Shown here one piece after another: positions 1 through 7,700 of a stretch of 14,293 nt of DNA (its first letter is position 1; each line of letters begins with the position of its first letter). A program made the translations under genes and the position numbers. Under the pieces are notes generated by a model, which saw nothing but the letters and a program-made list of their open reading frames with translations, was not told where the DNA came from and searched no databases. Source of the DNA: Candidatus Omnitrophota bacterium. GTDB taxonomy: Bacteria > Omnitrophota > Gorgyraeia > 2-01-FULL-45-10. The stretch covers positions 1 to 14,293 of the forward strand of contig JAKLDX010000016.1 of NCBI GenBank assembly GCA_022703295.1, read 5' to 3'.

Positions 1-1874
1 TTACGCCACATCCTCACTATCCTTAATTTATGTTCGGGCGACACGCGGGCATAGACCGGTATATTCTCAATATCTTCGTAAAATGCATGATCGCTTGCAT
101 TGTCCAGCTCTTCGCCGGACAGGGCCTTCGAGTCTTTTTTGAAAAAGCCCAGGCTTCGCGCAATGGCCACGGCCGTATTCTTGTGGTCCCCCGTGATCAT
201 GACGGTCTTTATGCCGGCGGCATTGCACTCTTTTATAGCCATCTTCACTTCTTCTCTCGGCGGGTCTATCATGGCTACGAGTCCGACGAACACAAGGTCT
301 TTTTCCAGCGTTGCCGTGTCATATCCGCTTTCGCGCACCGGCTTGTAAGCCACCGCCAGCACTCGCATCGCCTCATCGGCCAAAGAAGTGTTCATCTTTA
401 ATATATTGTCCCTGTCGCCGTCGCTCAATCTTCTTGCCGCACCGTTTTCTTCCATATCAATACAATCTTTAAGGAGCACATCCGGCGCTCCTTTCACGAA
501 AGCAAAAAGCCCGGCGGACGTTTTGCGGACGATCGTCATCTTTTTGCGCTCGGAATCAAACGGTATTTCCTCCGTAAAAACATATTCTTTTTCCAGGGAC
601 TCCTTCGACAGGCCGGCCTTTGCGGCGGCCACCAGAATGGCACCCTCAGTAGGATCGCCGATTATCTTATAGGACATGCTGTCCTTGGCTATCTGGGCGC
701 CGTTGCATAATGTCCCGCAGAGCAGGGCCTTTTTAAGGTCCGGGTACTCGCCGGGCGCAACCTGCGCCTGCCGGACAAAGAATTCGCCTTTTGGCTCATA
801 TCCTATGCCGCTTACCTTAAATAGCGAACCGCCCGCAAAAACGGCCTGCACCGTCATCTCGTTCTTGGTGAGCGTGCCTGTCTTATCCGAACATATAACC
901 GTCGCGCAGCCGAGCGTTTCGACGGACGGAAGCTTCCTTATAAGGGCATTGCGTTTCACCATCCGCTGCACGCCTAGCGCAAGAGCGATCGTAACTACCG
1001 CCGGCAGGCCTTCGGGGATAGCGGCAACCGCAAGGCTCACCGAAGTAAGAAACATGTCGAGCAGCTTACCGCCGCGCAACAAACCCATTATGAATACAAG
1101 GCCCACCAGGGCAAAACACAGGTAGACTATCCATCTCCCGAATTCATCCAGCTTTTTCTGAAGCGGCGTGGTATCGTCAGATATTCCCTGGATCATATCC
1201 GCTATATTGCCCAGCTCCGTATTCATACCGGTATCCGTCACTATGGCCTTCGCCTTGCCGGAAGTGACCGATGTGCCCGCATAAACCATGTTGGCCCTGT
1301 CCGCCAGTGCCATTTCTTTCTCTTCCAGCTTTAAGGCCGTTTTGGAAACAGGGGTGGACTCGCCGGTAAGGCTTGCTTCGTGAGTTGTGAAATTGCTGGT
1401 CAGATATACGATCCTGGCGTCCGCCGGTACGTTATCGCCCGCTTCAAGTTCGACGAGATCCCCGGGGACAAGCTCCGAAGATGATACGGTCTGGCGATTT
1501 CCGTCGCGTGTTACTTTGGACATGGGAGAGGATAATTTTTTCAGTGCGGCAAGCGATTTTTCTGCGCGGTATTCCTGGATGAAACCTAGGATGGCATTAA
1601 GTATTACTATGGCTATTATGGCAAGCGCGTCAACCCATTCTTTCAGGAACCCGGATACGAGCGCCGCCGCTATAAGGACCCATATTATAAAATCTTTGAA
1701 TTGCTCGAGAAATATATCCAGGGCCGTCTGTCCTTTTTGCTCTTTAAGGACATTTTGCCCGAATCTGATGAGGCGCTGGGCTGCCTCGGACGCTGATAGC
1801 CCCGTTTCCGCGTTCGTGCCGAGTTCCTGCGTTACCTCTTTTATCGAAAAACCATAGAATTTCTTTTTTTGCAT
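1..1874 (-). CDS. P2-type (calcium-transporting) P-type ATPase, N-terminal 624 residues, cut off by window edge
   Basis: ATP-driven cation pump of the membrane, most like the P2A (SERCA/PMR1-like) calcium ATPases. I translated it by hand from the ATG at 1874; the frame stays open to base 1, where a codon is split, so the 3' part lies outside. Visible in order: a P2A-type N-terminal cytoplasmic segment (GLSASEAAQRL), two membrane helices, the A-domain loop SLTGES (Glu near residue 172), two more helices ending in AAIPEGLP (Glu288, the position of the SERCA calcium ligand Glu309), the phosphorylation motif CSDKTGTLT (Asp330), the nucleotide-domain motifs GDPTEGA and KGAPD, then DPPR and MITGDH. 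The GDGVND motif and helices 5-10 are missing only because of the cut. It is the last visible gene of the rrf2-cysK operon, 11 bp after the small membrane protein. The Shine-Dalgarno (TAAGG) is only 1 nt from the ATG. Calcium specificity is inferred. Confidence 0.93.
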   Translation of the reverse strand, partial: MQKKKFYGFSIKEVTQELGTNAETGLSASEAAQRLIRFGQNVLKEQKGQTALDIFLEQFKDFIIWVLIAAALVSGFLKEWVDALAIIAIVILNAILGFIQEYRAEKSLAALKKLSSPMSKVTRDGNRQTVSSSELVPGDLVELEAGDNVPADARIVYLTSNFTTHEASLTGESTPVSKTALKLEEKEMALADRANMVYAGTSVTSGKAKAIVTDTGMNTELGNIADMIQGISDDTTPLQKKLDEFGRWIVYLCFALVGLVFIMGLLRGGKLLDMFLTSVSLAVAAIPEGLPAVVTIALALGVQRMVKRNALIRKLPSVETLGCATVICSDKTGTLTKNEMTVQAVFAGGSLFKVSGIGYEPKGEFFVRQAQVAPGEYPDLKKALLCGTLCNGAQIAKDSMSYKIIGDPTEGAILVAAAKAGLSKESLEKEYVFTEEIPFDSERKKMTIVRKTSAGLFAFVKGAPDVLLKDCIDMEENGAARRLSDGDRDNILKMNTSLADEAMRVLAVAYKPVRESGYDTATLEKDLVFVGLVAMIDPPREEVKMAIKECNAAGIKTVMITGDHKNTAVAIARSLGFFKKDSKALSGEELDNASDHAFYEDIENIPVYARVSPEHKLRIVRMWR

Positions 1875-1885
1875 ACCTTAAAGAC

Positions 1886-2044
1886 CTAATGTTTCAGCGG
1901 GCATTTTCCGCCCGCATGGACCGCGCCATGTTCCAGATCCCCGAGCCTTTCGTAAATATCGCATAGCATCACAGAAACGCTTATTATAAAAATAACTAAA
2001 GCGCCTATAAGCAGTTTCCAATATATGGGCCTTACCCCCTGCAC
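1886..2044 (-). CDS. Small single-pass membrane protein with a His/Cys-bearing tail (52 aa, GTG start)
   Basis: Not a family I recognise. The protein has a short basic N-terminus (VRPIYWK), one hydrophobic helix of about 20 residues (LLIGALVIFIISVSVMLC), then a polar tail with His and Cys residues ending in GGKCPLKH. I chose the GTG at 2044 because a strong AGGAGG lies 6 nt upstream and because this start clears the end of the permease gene (stop at 2064-2066). An ATG at 2098 is in frame but lies inside the permease gene and adds a basic leader that looks like read-through of the ribosome-binding site. It sits between a heavy-metal-type permease and a cation ATPase in one operon, so an accessory role in metal transport is plausible but unproven. 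The whole reading frame could still be spurious. Confidence 0.6.
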   Translation of the reverse strand: MQGVRPIYWKLLIGALVIFIISVSVMLCDIYERLGDLEHGAVHAGGKCPLKH

Positions 2045-2063
2045 CCTCTTCCTCCTTTTAAGC

Positions 2064-2966
2064 TTATCTATAAAATAGCTGGAAAGACACACCGGCACCC
2101 AATGTTAAGATTATAAGCGATATTAAAAATATTGCAAGAACCTTCATGCCGTACTCTTTACGTAAAACCAATATGGTGCCGTAGCTCGTAACTGGCCCTA
2201 TCAGAAGCAGCGTCATGGCCGCGCCCGCATTCATGCCCTGACGTATAAGGCTGTCTATGAGCGGAACGCTCGCGGTTGCGCATATGTACATCAACACGCC
2301 AAAAACGACGCTGAAGGCGTAGCCGAACCATCCGCCCAGATACATCTTTATGATGTTGCCCAGAGGCAGGAACGTCGCGACAACGGCCGCAAGCACTAGC
2401 CCTATGAACAGCTCCAGGCCTATTTCTTTCGGCATATCTATAAAGGCGTATTTTAAAGCGGACAGCGTTTTTTCAGCCGGGGTCTTTTTTTTGTGGATGT
2501 GCTCATGCTCGGGGCCCAGGTCGCAGTGCGGGCATGTTATATGTTCCCTCGACCGGCGCGATTCATATTTTATGCCGTTTCCTATAAGGCCGATGGCCAG
2601 GCCCATCACTATTACCGACAGAAAACTATAGACGGCAAATCCGATGCCGAGCACGCTGTACACGACGAGGACGGCGCTTATGGATGTCGCGGGCGTCGCC
2701 ACCAGAAAAGCTAAGACAGGCCCGAGCTTCGCCCCTTTTTTATAGAAGCTGACCGCTATGGGGAGGCTTCCCCAGCAACAGACAGGTAAGAGCGCCCCGA
2801 CGATTGTCGAGGCAAGTATAGGCACTATGCCCTTATTGCCGAGATACTTCAGCACGATATTTTCCGGAATGAGCTCATGCACAAATCCGCTTATCGCGAA
2901 CCCCACCACGAGAGCGGGGATTACTTCTTTCAGATAGTGCAGTAAAACGGCTAAAAAATTTTCCAT
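2064..2966 (-). CDS. DUF318/ArsP-type permease (SO_0444-like putative metal efflux permease)
   Basis: A 300-residue polytopic inner-membrane protein with about 8 hydrophobic segments, of the permease family that includes ArsP and the SO_0444-type Cu/Zn exporters. Signature regions are PVCCWGSLPIAVSFYKKGA (residues 61-79), the family's intramembrane cysteine motif, where relatives usually have PVCSCG, and FLVATPATSISAV (88-99), repeated in degenerate form in the second half as LLLIGPVTSYGTI. The two halves are joined by a hydrophilic loop with a Cys/His cluster, CPHC at 145-148 and HEHIH at 154-158, which looks able to bind a soft metal. The start codon directly abuts the TAG stop of the upstream DUF39 gene, with GAGGA as ribosome-binding site, so the two are translationally coupled. 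The substrate cannot be read from sequence: metal ions, organoarsenicals or sulfur compounds are all possible, and the neighbours favour a metal or sulfur link. Confidence 0.82.
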   Translation of the reverse strand: MENFLAVLLHYLKEVIPALVVGFAISGFVHELIPENIVLKYLGNKGIVPILASTIVGALLPVCCWGSLPIAVSFYKKGAKLGPVLAFLVATPATSISAVLVVYSVLGIGFAVYSFLSVIVMGLAIGLIGNGIKYESRRSREHITCPHCDLGPEHEHIHKKKTPAEKTLSALKYAFIDMPKEIGLELFIGLVLAAVVATFLPLGNIIKMYLGGWFGYAFSVVFGVLMYICATASVPLIDSLIRQGMNAGAAMTLLLIGPVTSYGTILVLRKEYGMKVLAIFLISLIILTLGAGVSFQLFYR

Positions 2967-4196
2967 CTATTCCTCTTTAACCGGACGCTCTTTAAGCGGT
3001 TTAAATGCAATGCCTGAATCCGCGCCGGGCAGGGCCTGAACGTATTCGGTCAGGAAAAATTTCCTATCCTTTATCCAGGCCTTAAGCTCTTCGGCTATCT
3101 CAATAGCTTTAGGATAGCTGGAAAGCGAGGCGGTAGGCACCTCCTTGCCTTTTACGGTAATCTTTCCGCTTTTGAGTTGTTTATAATTCACCTCTCCAAG
3201 CGAACCGACTTTACCTTGCGGATAATCCTCGCTGTAATCCACTATCTGCGCCCAGATATCTTCATCCTTAACGGCAGCGTATCTTAATATCTCTTCGTCC
3301 AGGATAGGAATAGGTATGCCCATTCCTATGGTCAGCGTCGTACCATACCCCTGGAACGATGTGCCGCGCAGCCATGCCGCCTTCATTTGTTTCAGGTCCC
3401 CCGTTACCGCAAGGGTGCCTGCAGGCGCCTGCGGCACGCCGTTATCTTTGCGTTTTACGCTCGGATTATGCTGTGTCCCGTTCCAATAAACGTATCCGAT
3501 CCCGCCACCCAGGAATATCCTGGTGCCTACGCCGATAGTCTTGTAATAAGGATCTTTCAGAAGCGGCGAAAGTTGCCCGGCAGAACAATAATTCGCGTTG
3601 CCTATATTAGGCTTAAGCATCCCCATGTAGGTATATATGGTCCGTTTATCGGAAAGGTTTACCGCAACGTTGTAATTCTGGTAACAATTCCGCGGATTTA
3701 AAAGCACCGCCTCGTTCACGTCCTTTATATTAAGGTATGTTTTTATGTGTTTCCTGGGATAACAGTCTGTCCCGTAGGCTATTCCCTCGAGGATAACGTC
3801 TTTGCCGCCGGCGAGCTCCTCTATTACATGGGCCCCGCCGTATTTGAATTCGCCCGGATAGACCTTATTCCTGGGGTCATCATCGGGCATAGCTGTGGCA
3901 CCGATGTAAATATCTACCGCCGCAAAGCCCGTATACGCCGGAACGTTATTCAGCGTCGCCCTTCCGCCGCCGAATTTCATCTTCGGCTTGGTATGTCCCA
4001 AATTTAGGTATGCACCACTTGAGCACATCGGACCGAACGTTCCGGTCGTGACAACATCGACGTGTTTCGCAGCCTCTTTCAGGCCCTTTTTCTCAACGAG
4101 GTCTATCACCTCCTCGGCGGTCACGACAACAACATTGCCCGATTTTATCTTTTCATTTATCTCTTTTATAGTCTTAGCCATTTTGGCACCACTCAT
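2967..4196 (-). CDS. DUF39 homocysteine biosynthesis protein (L-aspartate semialdehyde sulfurtransferase-like)
   Basis: A 409-residue protein of the DUF39 family. In methanogens (MA1821 of Methanosarcina acetivorans) this family converts aspartate semialdehyde to homocysteine by a persulfide route, using sulfide and a partner ferredoxin-like protein. Two conserved cysteines are visible: Cys58 in GPMCSSGAYLNLGH and Cys145 in GTDCYPRKH, which match in order and spacing the two catalytic cysteines reported for MA1821, as far as I recall. Other family blocks are NVPAYTG, FLGGGIGYVYWNGTQHNP and GYGTTLTIGMGIPIP. Unlike MA1821 it has no C-terminal CBS domains, and no ferredoxin partner gene is visible. 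It follows cysK by 8 bp. The start is uncertain: ATG 4196 directly touches an AAGG, while ATG 4181 (MAKTIKEIN) gives a more family-like N-terminus but 15 nt spacing. Confidence 0.9.
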   Translation of the reverse strand: MSGAKMAKTIKEINEKIKSGNVVVVTAEEVIDLVEKKGLKEAAKHVDVVTTGTFGPMCSSGAYLNLGHTKPKMKFGGGRATLNNVPAYTGFAAVDIYIGATAMPDDDPRNKVYPGEFKYGGAHVIEELAGGKDVILEGIAYGTDCYPRKHIKTYLNIKDVNEAVLLNPRNCYQNYNVAVNLSDKRTIYTYMGMLKPNIGNANYCSAGQLSPLLKDPYYKTIGVGTRIFLGGGIGYVYWNGTQHNPSVKRKDNGVPQAPAGTLAVTGDLKQMKAAWLRGTSFQGYGTTLTIGMGIPIPILDEEILRYAAVKDEDIWAQIVDYSEDYPQGKVGSLGEVNYKQLKSGKITVKGKEVPTASLSSYPKAIEIAEELKAWIKDRKFFLTEYVQALPGADSGIAFKPLKERPVKEE

Positions 4197-4204
4197 CCTT
4201 TCTA

Positions 4205-5140
4205 TTATTTGGAGATCCCTTCCATTGAAAGATACCTCTCGCCCGTATCGGGAAGTATCACAACTACGGTATTCCCTTCTCCCAGCTGGCTTGCTATTTT
4301 CATAGCTGCGTACGTAGCCGCGCCGCTTGATATGCCGACAAACAATCCTTCTTCGGCAGCCAGGGTCCTTACCGTTCTGAAGGCATCGTCGTCATCCACC
4401 TGCATTATCTGGTCTATTACATTTTTGTTTAACACATCCGGGACAAAGCCTGCGCCTATTCCCTGTATTTTATGAGGTCCGGGTTTTCCGCCGGATAATA
4501 CAGGGCTTTTTTTAGGTTCAACGGCAATAATTTTTATATTCGGGTCATGTTTTTTTAAAACCTCGCCCACCCCAGTTATGGTCCCGCCTGTTCCTACGCC
4601 TGCGACAAATGCATTCAATTTCCCGCCGGTAGCATCCAATATCTCTCTGGCGGTAGTCCTGCGGTGGATCTCCGGATTTGCCGGGTTCTTGAACTGCTGC
4701 GGCATGAAACTCCCCGGGGTATTTTTAAAAAGCTCTTCGGCTTTTTTAACAGCCCCCGTCATGCCTTCGGCCCCCGGAGTCAGTACTATCTGGGCGCCGT
4801 AAACTTTGAGTATCTGCCTTCTTTCAATGCTCATCGTCTCGGGCATCGTCAATATGCACTTGTAGCCTTTAGCCGCTGAGATCATGGCAAGGCCTATGCC
4901 TGTATTCCCGCTTGTCGGCTCGATTATCGTGGCGCCCTTCTTTAAGAGGCCGTCTTTCTCGGCGGCCTCTATCATCGAAAGACATATCCTGTCTTTTATG
5001 CTGCCGCCGGGGTTAAAATATTCCAGTTTCGCCAATATCGTAGCCATGCCCTTCCCGGTGATCCGGCTCAGCCTGACCATCGGTGTGTTACCTATAAGCT
5101 CCGAGATATCTTTCGCTATTTTCTCATCTTCTCTTGTCAT
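4205..5140 (-). CDS. cysK: Cysteine synthase (O-acetylserine sulfhydrylase)
   Basis: PLP-dependent cytoplasmic enzyme that makes L-cysteine from O-acetylserine and sulfide. At 311 residues it has the usual family length. Motifs: ELIGNTPMVRL (14-24), PGGSIKDR (44-51) with the PLP-binding Lys49, the substrate loop EPTSGNTG (74-81), the phosphate-binding GTGGTITG (183-190), and SSGAA (271-275) near the PLP ring nitrogen. It starts 10 bp after the rrf2 stop with GAGG 8 nt upstream of the ATG, and is followed after 8 bp by the DUF39 gene, so cysteine and homocysteine synthesis are coexpressed. No CBS extension is present, so it is CysK-like rather than cystathionine beta-synthase. An O-phosphoserine-using or CysM-type variant cannot be excluded from sequence alone. 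Confidence 0.95.
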   Translation of the reverse strand: MTREDEKIAKDISELIGNTPMVRLSRITGKGMATILAKLEYFNPGGSIKDRICLSMIEAAEKDGLLKKGATIIEPTSGNTGIGLAMISAAKGYKCILTMPETMSIERRQILKVYGAQIVLTPGAEGMTGAVKKAEELFKNTPGSFMPQQFKNPANPEIHRRTTAREILDATGGKLNAFVAGVGTGGTITGVGEVLKKHDPNIKIIAVEPKKSPVLSGGKPGPHKIQGIGAGFVPDVLNKNVIDQIMQVDDDDAFRTVRTLAAEEGLFVGISSGAATYAAMKIASQLGEGNTVVVILPDTGERYLSMEGISK

Positions 5141-5150
5141 ATGTTTCGCC

Positions 5151-5612
5151 TCATATTGAATATTCGTACATAGACTTTAAACTCAAGCTCTTTTCCTTAT
5201 GCCTTAATACCAGCTCTTCGAACGTCAGCGTATCTATCACGACCGAAATCGCGTCGCTGACGTCTTTCCATACGCCGCGGAATATGCAGCTCGAGATGTC
5301 CTTGCACCCCTTGTAATGTTCGCCCTCAACGCATGAGATCGGCTCTATCGGACCCTCGATGAACCTCACTATTTCACCAACCGTTATTTCACGCGGATGC
5401 CTGGCGAGCAGGAATCCGCCGTTTATACCCCTCTTGGCCTTGACGAATCCGCCCTTCCTTAATATAAGAAGTATCTGTTCCAGAAAATTAACGGGCATGT
5501 CGCCAAGTTTCGCTATCTCATTTATAGACATTACCCCGCCTTCGCCTTCATATCGTAAGGCAAGCTGGAATAGTGCCTTTAATGCGTAATCACCTTTGTA
5601 AGTTATCTTCAT
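5151..5612 (-). CDS. Rrf2-family transcriptional regulator with three cysteines
   Basis: A 153-residue DNA-binding regulator of the Rrf2 family (IscR, NsrR, CymR). The N-terminal winged helix-turn-helix is clear: YALKALFQLAL (9-19), MSINEIAKLGDMPVNFLEQILLIL (from 28) and the wing KRGINGGFLLAR (60-71), then TVGEIVRFIEGP (77-88). Three cysteines follow at 94, 103 and 109 (C-x8-C-x5-C). This resembles the Fe-S ligands of IscR (C-x5-C-x5-C), but the first gap is longer. It is the first gene of the operon with cysK and DUF39, preceded by a good promoter and by AGGAG 8 nt before the ATG. By position and family it probably autoregulates this operon in response to Fe-S, sulfide or cysteine status. 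CymR-like control through CysK is an alternative, but CymR lacks this cysteine cluster. Confidence 0.92.
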   Translation of the reverse strand: MKITYKGDYALKALFQLALRYEGEGGVMSINEIAKLGDMPVNFLEQILLILRKGGFVKAKRGINGGFLLARHPREITVGEIVRFIEGPIEPISCVEGEHYKGCKDISSCIFRGVWKDVSDAISVVIDTLTFEELVLRHKEKSLSLKSMYEYSI

Positions 5613-5649
5613 TTTTATAACTCCTATAAATATGATTAACTTAGTAGTG

Positions 5650-5677
5650 ATTATACTTAAAAAAAACTCTTTGTCAA
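5650..5677 (-). promoter_or_regulatory. Sigma-70-type promoter of the rrf2-cysK operon
   Basis: On the minus strand, TTGACA (5672-5677) and TATAAT (5650-5655) are both perfect consensus, separated by 16 bp that include a run of eight T. It lies only 24 bp past the feoB stop codon, and I see no hairpin terminator in between, so feoB transcripts may also run into this operon. Between the -10 box and the rrf2 start the sequence TGATTA occurs twice on the plus strand (5633-5638 and 5648-5653), 15 bp apart. The second copy overlaps the -10 box and could be part of an operator for the Rrf2 protein, but this is speculative. Confidence 0.82.
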
Positions 5678-5700
5678 ATAAAATTTAAAAAAATTAGACT

Positions 5701-7431
5701 TCACTTCAATATGACGAAATGAAGCATTGTGCCCATGATAATACTTATCACTACCATAATAAGAGTGGATTTTATTAAATTTACGAAGCCCAGCTCTTTC
5801 CATATCACCACAAATGTAGCTATGCACGGAAAAGAGATGGCTAAAAGCGTAGCCGCGATAAAAAGCTGCTCGACGCTAAGGCCGAGCGGCATAAGCATGC
5901 CAACCGCCACGTCCTTTCTTATAAACCCTATCACGAGCGCCACCACAGCCTCTTTCGGCAGTCCAAATAATCCGTGAATTATGGGCGCCGATAGCGAAGT
6001 CACAAAATCGAACAACCTGAAATATATAAGTATGTTAACGAACAGAACGCCCAGCATTACTACCGGGACAGCCTCGATCAGAAATCCTTTAATGCGAAAA
6101 TAGAGTTTTTTCGCAAGCGTCGGTATCGGCGGAAACCTGTACGGCGGTATCTCCAGAAGGAACTCGGGGCTATATCCGGATACCGTCTTATTCATTATGA
6201 CTCCCAATATCAGGACAAGAGAAAACAATACAAGGTACACTCCCGCCACATAGAAACCGCCGTATTTTCCGAGCAGGCCGAATATCATCGCCTGTAGAGG
6301 CACACACGGCACGCCTATGGATATCAGGGTCGAGGCGATAAACCTCTCGCGCTTTGATTCCAGAACTCTCGTAGCCAATATGCCCGGCACATTGCATCCG
6401 AAACCGAGTAGTATCGGGATGACGGCGAATCCGTGCAGTCCCAATGTATGCATCAGATTATCCAGTAATATTGCAAGCCGCGGCAGATATCCTATGTCCT
6501 CCAGAAGGCTTAGGATGAAGTAAAATGCTATCACGTACGGCAGCACCATCCCGAATTCGATGTACGGGGCCGTGGTCAGTACTCCAAGAGATTGTTTGAA
6601 ATCGATCCTGCCGTTGATCAGGTCGCCTATGAGCAAGTGGAACCAGAATCCTTTTTCCTGCCAATGGGCAGTCATCTTTTCCAGGACAGGCTGATATAGA
6701 TTTATGAATATAGGATCGGTTATCCTGTTTATTATGAATTCTCCCACAAACCGCACGATCTTAAAAGACGCGTATATTATGCCCGCGGCCATTACCAGGC
6801 CCGTCAGGGGCCGCACAGACGCATCCTCCAGCATCTCCCTCAAGGTATGATGCCGGTGCTCCAGGCGCTGCACCTGTTCTATTATCCTGCCTATCTCTTT
6901 CCAGCGCTCTTCGTGAGAAAGTTTGCCCCGCGAGACGGGCACCGCCTCATGGATCCTTTCGATCAGTAGCTTTATGCCTGCCCCCGTTACCGCGCAGGTT
7001 GAGATGACCGGCGCCTGCAATATCTCTTCCAGTTTTTTGGTGTCAATATGAACTCCCTTGTGGCTTGCGTCATCGCACATGTTCAAACACGTGATAACGG
7101 GAAATCCTTTCTCTAAAAGCTGCAGGGTAAGCGACAGATTCCTTTCAAGGTTCGTAGAATCTACAATATTTATTACAACCATCTCATTTTTAGGAAATTC
7201 GCTTAATAAAGATACGGCTGCTTCTTCCGCGCTTGAAGTAGGTTCCAGCGAGTAGGTCCCCGGCAGGTCGACGACTTCTATCTTGTCGTTACCAAGAAGC
7301 AGATGCCCCTTGGAGAGTTCCACGGTGGTCCCGGGATAATTGGAAGATATCACCTGCACCCCTGTAAGGCGCGAGAATATCACGCTTTTGCCTACATTGG
7401 GGTTTCCTATCAGATATATCTTCCTTATCAT
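5701..7431 (-). CDS. feoB: Ferrous iron transport protein B
   Basis: Inner-membrane Fe(II) importer with an N-terminal GTPase domain. The G motifs are G1 GNPNVGKS (9-16), the switch I region NYPGTT (31-36), G3 DLPGT (55-59) and G4 NMCD (117-120). A helical linker leads to a membrane part with about 8-9 hydrophobic segments. The first Gate block has the family's GFGCNVPGILATRVLE with its conserved pore cysteine, followed by GVPCVPLQA where many FeoB have PCSARLP, a conservative but notable difference. The length of 576 residues is short against 773 in E. coli and suggests a reduced linker between G domain and membrane. The start codon overlaps the feoA stop as ATGA, so the pair is translationally coupled. 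Proximity to Fe- and sulfide-dependent enzymes fits an anaerobic iron economy. Confidence 0.96.
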   Translation of the reverse strand: MIRKIYLIGNPNVGKSVIFSRLTGVQVISSNYPGTTVELSKGHLLLGNDKIEVVDLPGTYSLEPTSSAEEAAVSLLSEFPKNEMVVINIVDSTNLERNLSLTLQLLEKGFPVITCLNMCDDASHKGVHIDTKKLEEILQAPVISTCAVTGAGIKLLIERIHEAVPVSRGKLSHEERWKEIGRIIEQVQRLEHRHHTLREMLEDASVRPLTGLVMAAGIIYASFKIVRFVGEFIINRITDPIFINLYQPVLEKMTAHWQEKGFWFHLLIGDLINGRIDFKQSLGVLTTAPYIEFGMVLPYVIAFYFILSLLEDIGYLPRLAILLDNLMHTLGLHGFAVIPILLGFGCNVPGILATRVLESKRERFIASTLISIGVPCVPLQAMIFGLLGKYGGFYVAGVYLVLFSLVLILGVIMNKTVSGYSPEFLLEIPPYRFPPIPTLAKKLYFRIKGFLIEAVPVVMLGVLFVNILIYFRLFDFVTSLSAPIIHGLFGLPKEAVVALVIGFIRKDVAVGMLMPLGLSVEQLFIAATLLAISFPCIATFVVIWKELGFVNLIKSTLIMVVISIIMGTMLHFVILK

Positions 7432-7661
7432 TCCGTCTCCAATATTACCTTGGCCGCCACGCCATGGCCCAATGCCAGGATGCTTCTGCCCGATTTTATA
7501 ACGACGGGCCCCCTGAGGCCGATATGGCTGAGCTTCGTGATCTCAGTGCCCTTGTATACGCCCATATGCATCAGCTTGCTGCGCAGATTCCCGCCGCCGA
7601 CGATATCGGATACCTTGCCTTTATGGTCCGGTTTTAATTGTGCTAGTGATATTTTTTTCAT
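7428..7661 (-). CDS. feoA: Ferrous iron transport protein A
   Basis: A 77-residue cytoplasmic protein with the SH3-like beta-barrel fold of FeoA, the small accessory factor of FeoB-dependent Fe(II) uptake. Recognisable features are the N-terminal MKKISLAQLKPDHKGKV, the central glycine-rich turn GGGNLRSKLMHMGVYKGTEI typical of the family, and the C-terminal RSILALGHGVAAKVIL. Its length matches stand-alone FeoA proteins. The gene is the first of the feoAB pair and overlaps feoB by 4 bp. No Shine-Dalgarno sequence is visible before the ATG; the -10 box ends only 10 nt upstream, so the mRNA may be leaderless or nearly so. Confidence 0.93.
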   Translation of the reverse strand: MKKISLAQLKPDHKGKVSDIVGGGNLRSKLMHMGVYKGTEITKLSHIGLRGPVVIKSGRSILALGHGVAAKVILETE

Positions 7662-7671
7662 TTATGTTACT

Positions 7672-7700
7672 ATTATATCAGTTGATAGCACTTTTAGAAA
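7672..7700 (-). promoter_or_regulatory. Extended -10 promoter of feoAB
   Basis: On the minus strand TGATATAAT (7672-7680) is a perfect extended -10 element. A weak -35 (TTTCTA, 3 of 6 matches, 7695-7700) lies 17 bp upstream. Initiation 6-7 nt after the -10 box would leave only about 3-4 nt before the feoA ATG at 7661. The -35 lies inside the palindrome at 7693-7715, so a protein bound there would block RNA polymerase. Confidence 0.65.

Noticed and set aside
1..3. TAA on the minus strand at the left edge as the stop of the P-type ATPase
   Set aside because: It is out of frame: counting from the ATG at 1874 leaves two bases (positions 2 and 1) of an incomplete codon, and the family needs about 250 more residues.
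30..1857. Plus-strand open frames opposite the P-type ATPase and similar ones opposite most other genes
   Set aside because: Their translations show no family features and they mirror well-supported minus-strand genes; GC-rich third positions of the real genes explain them.
2045..2098. ATG at 2098 as the start of the small membrane protein
   Set aside because: The extension translates the permease 3' end and its own AGGAGG ribosome-binding site; GTG 2044 has ideal spacing.
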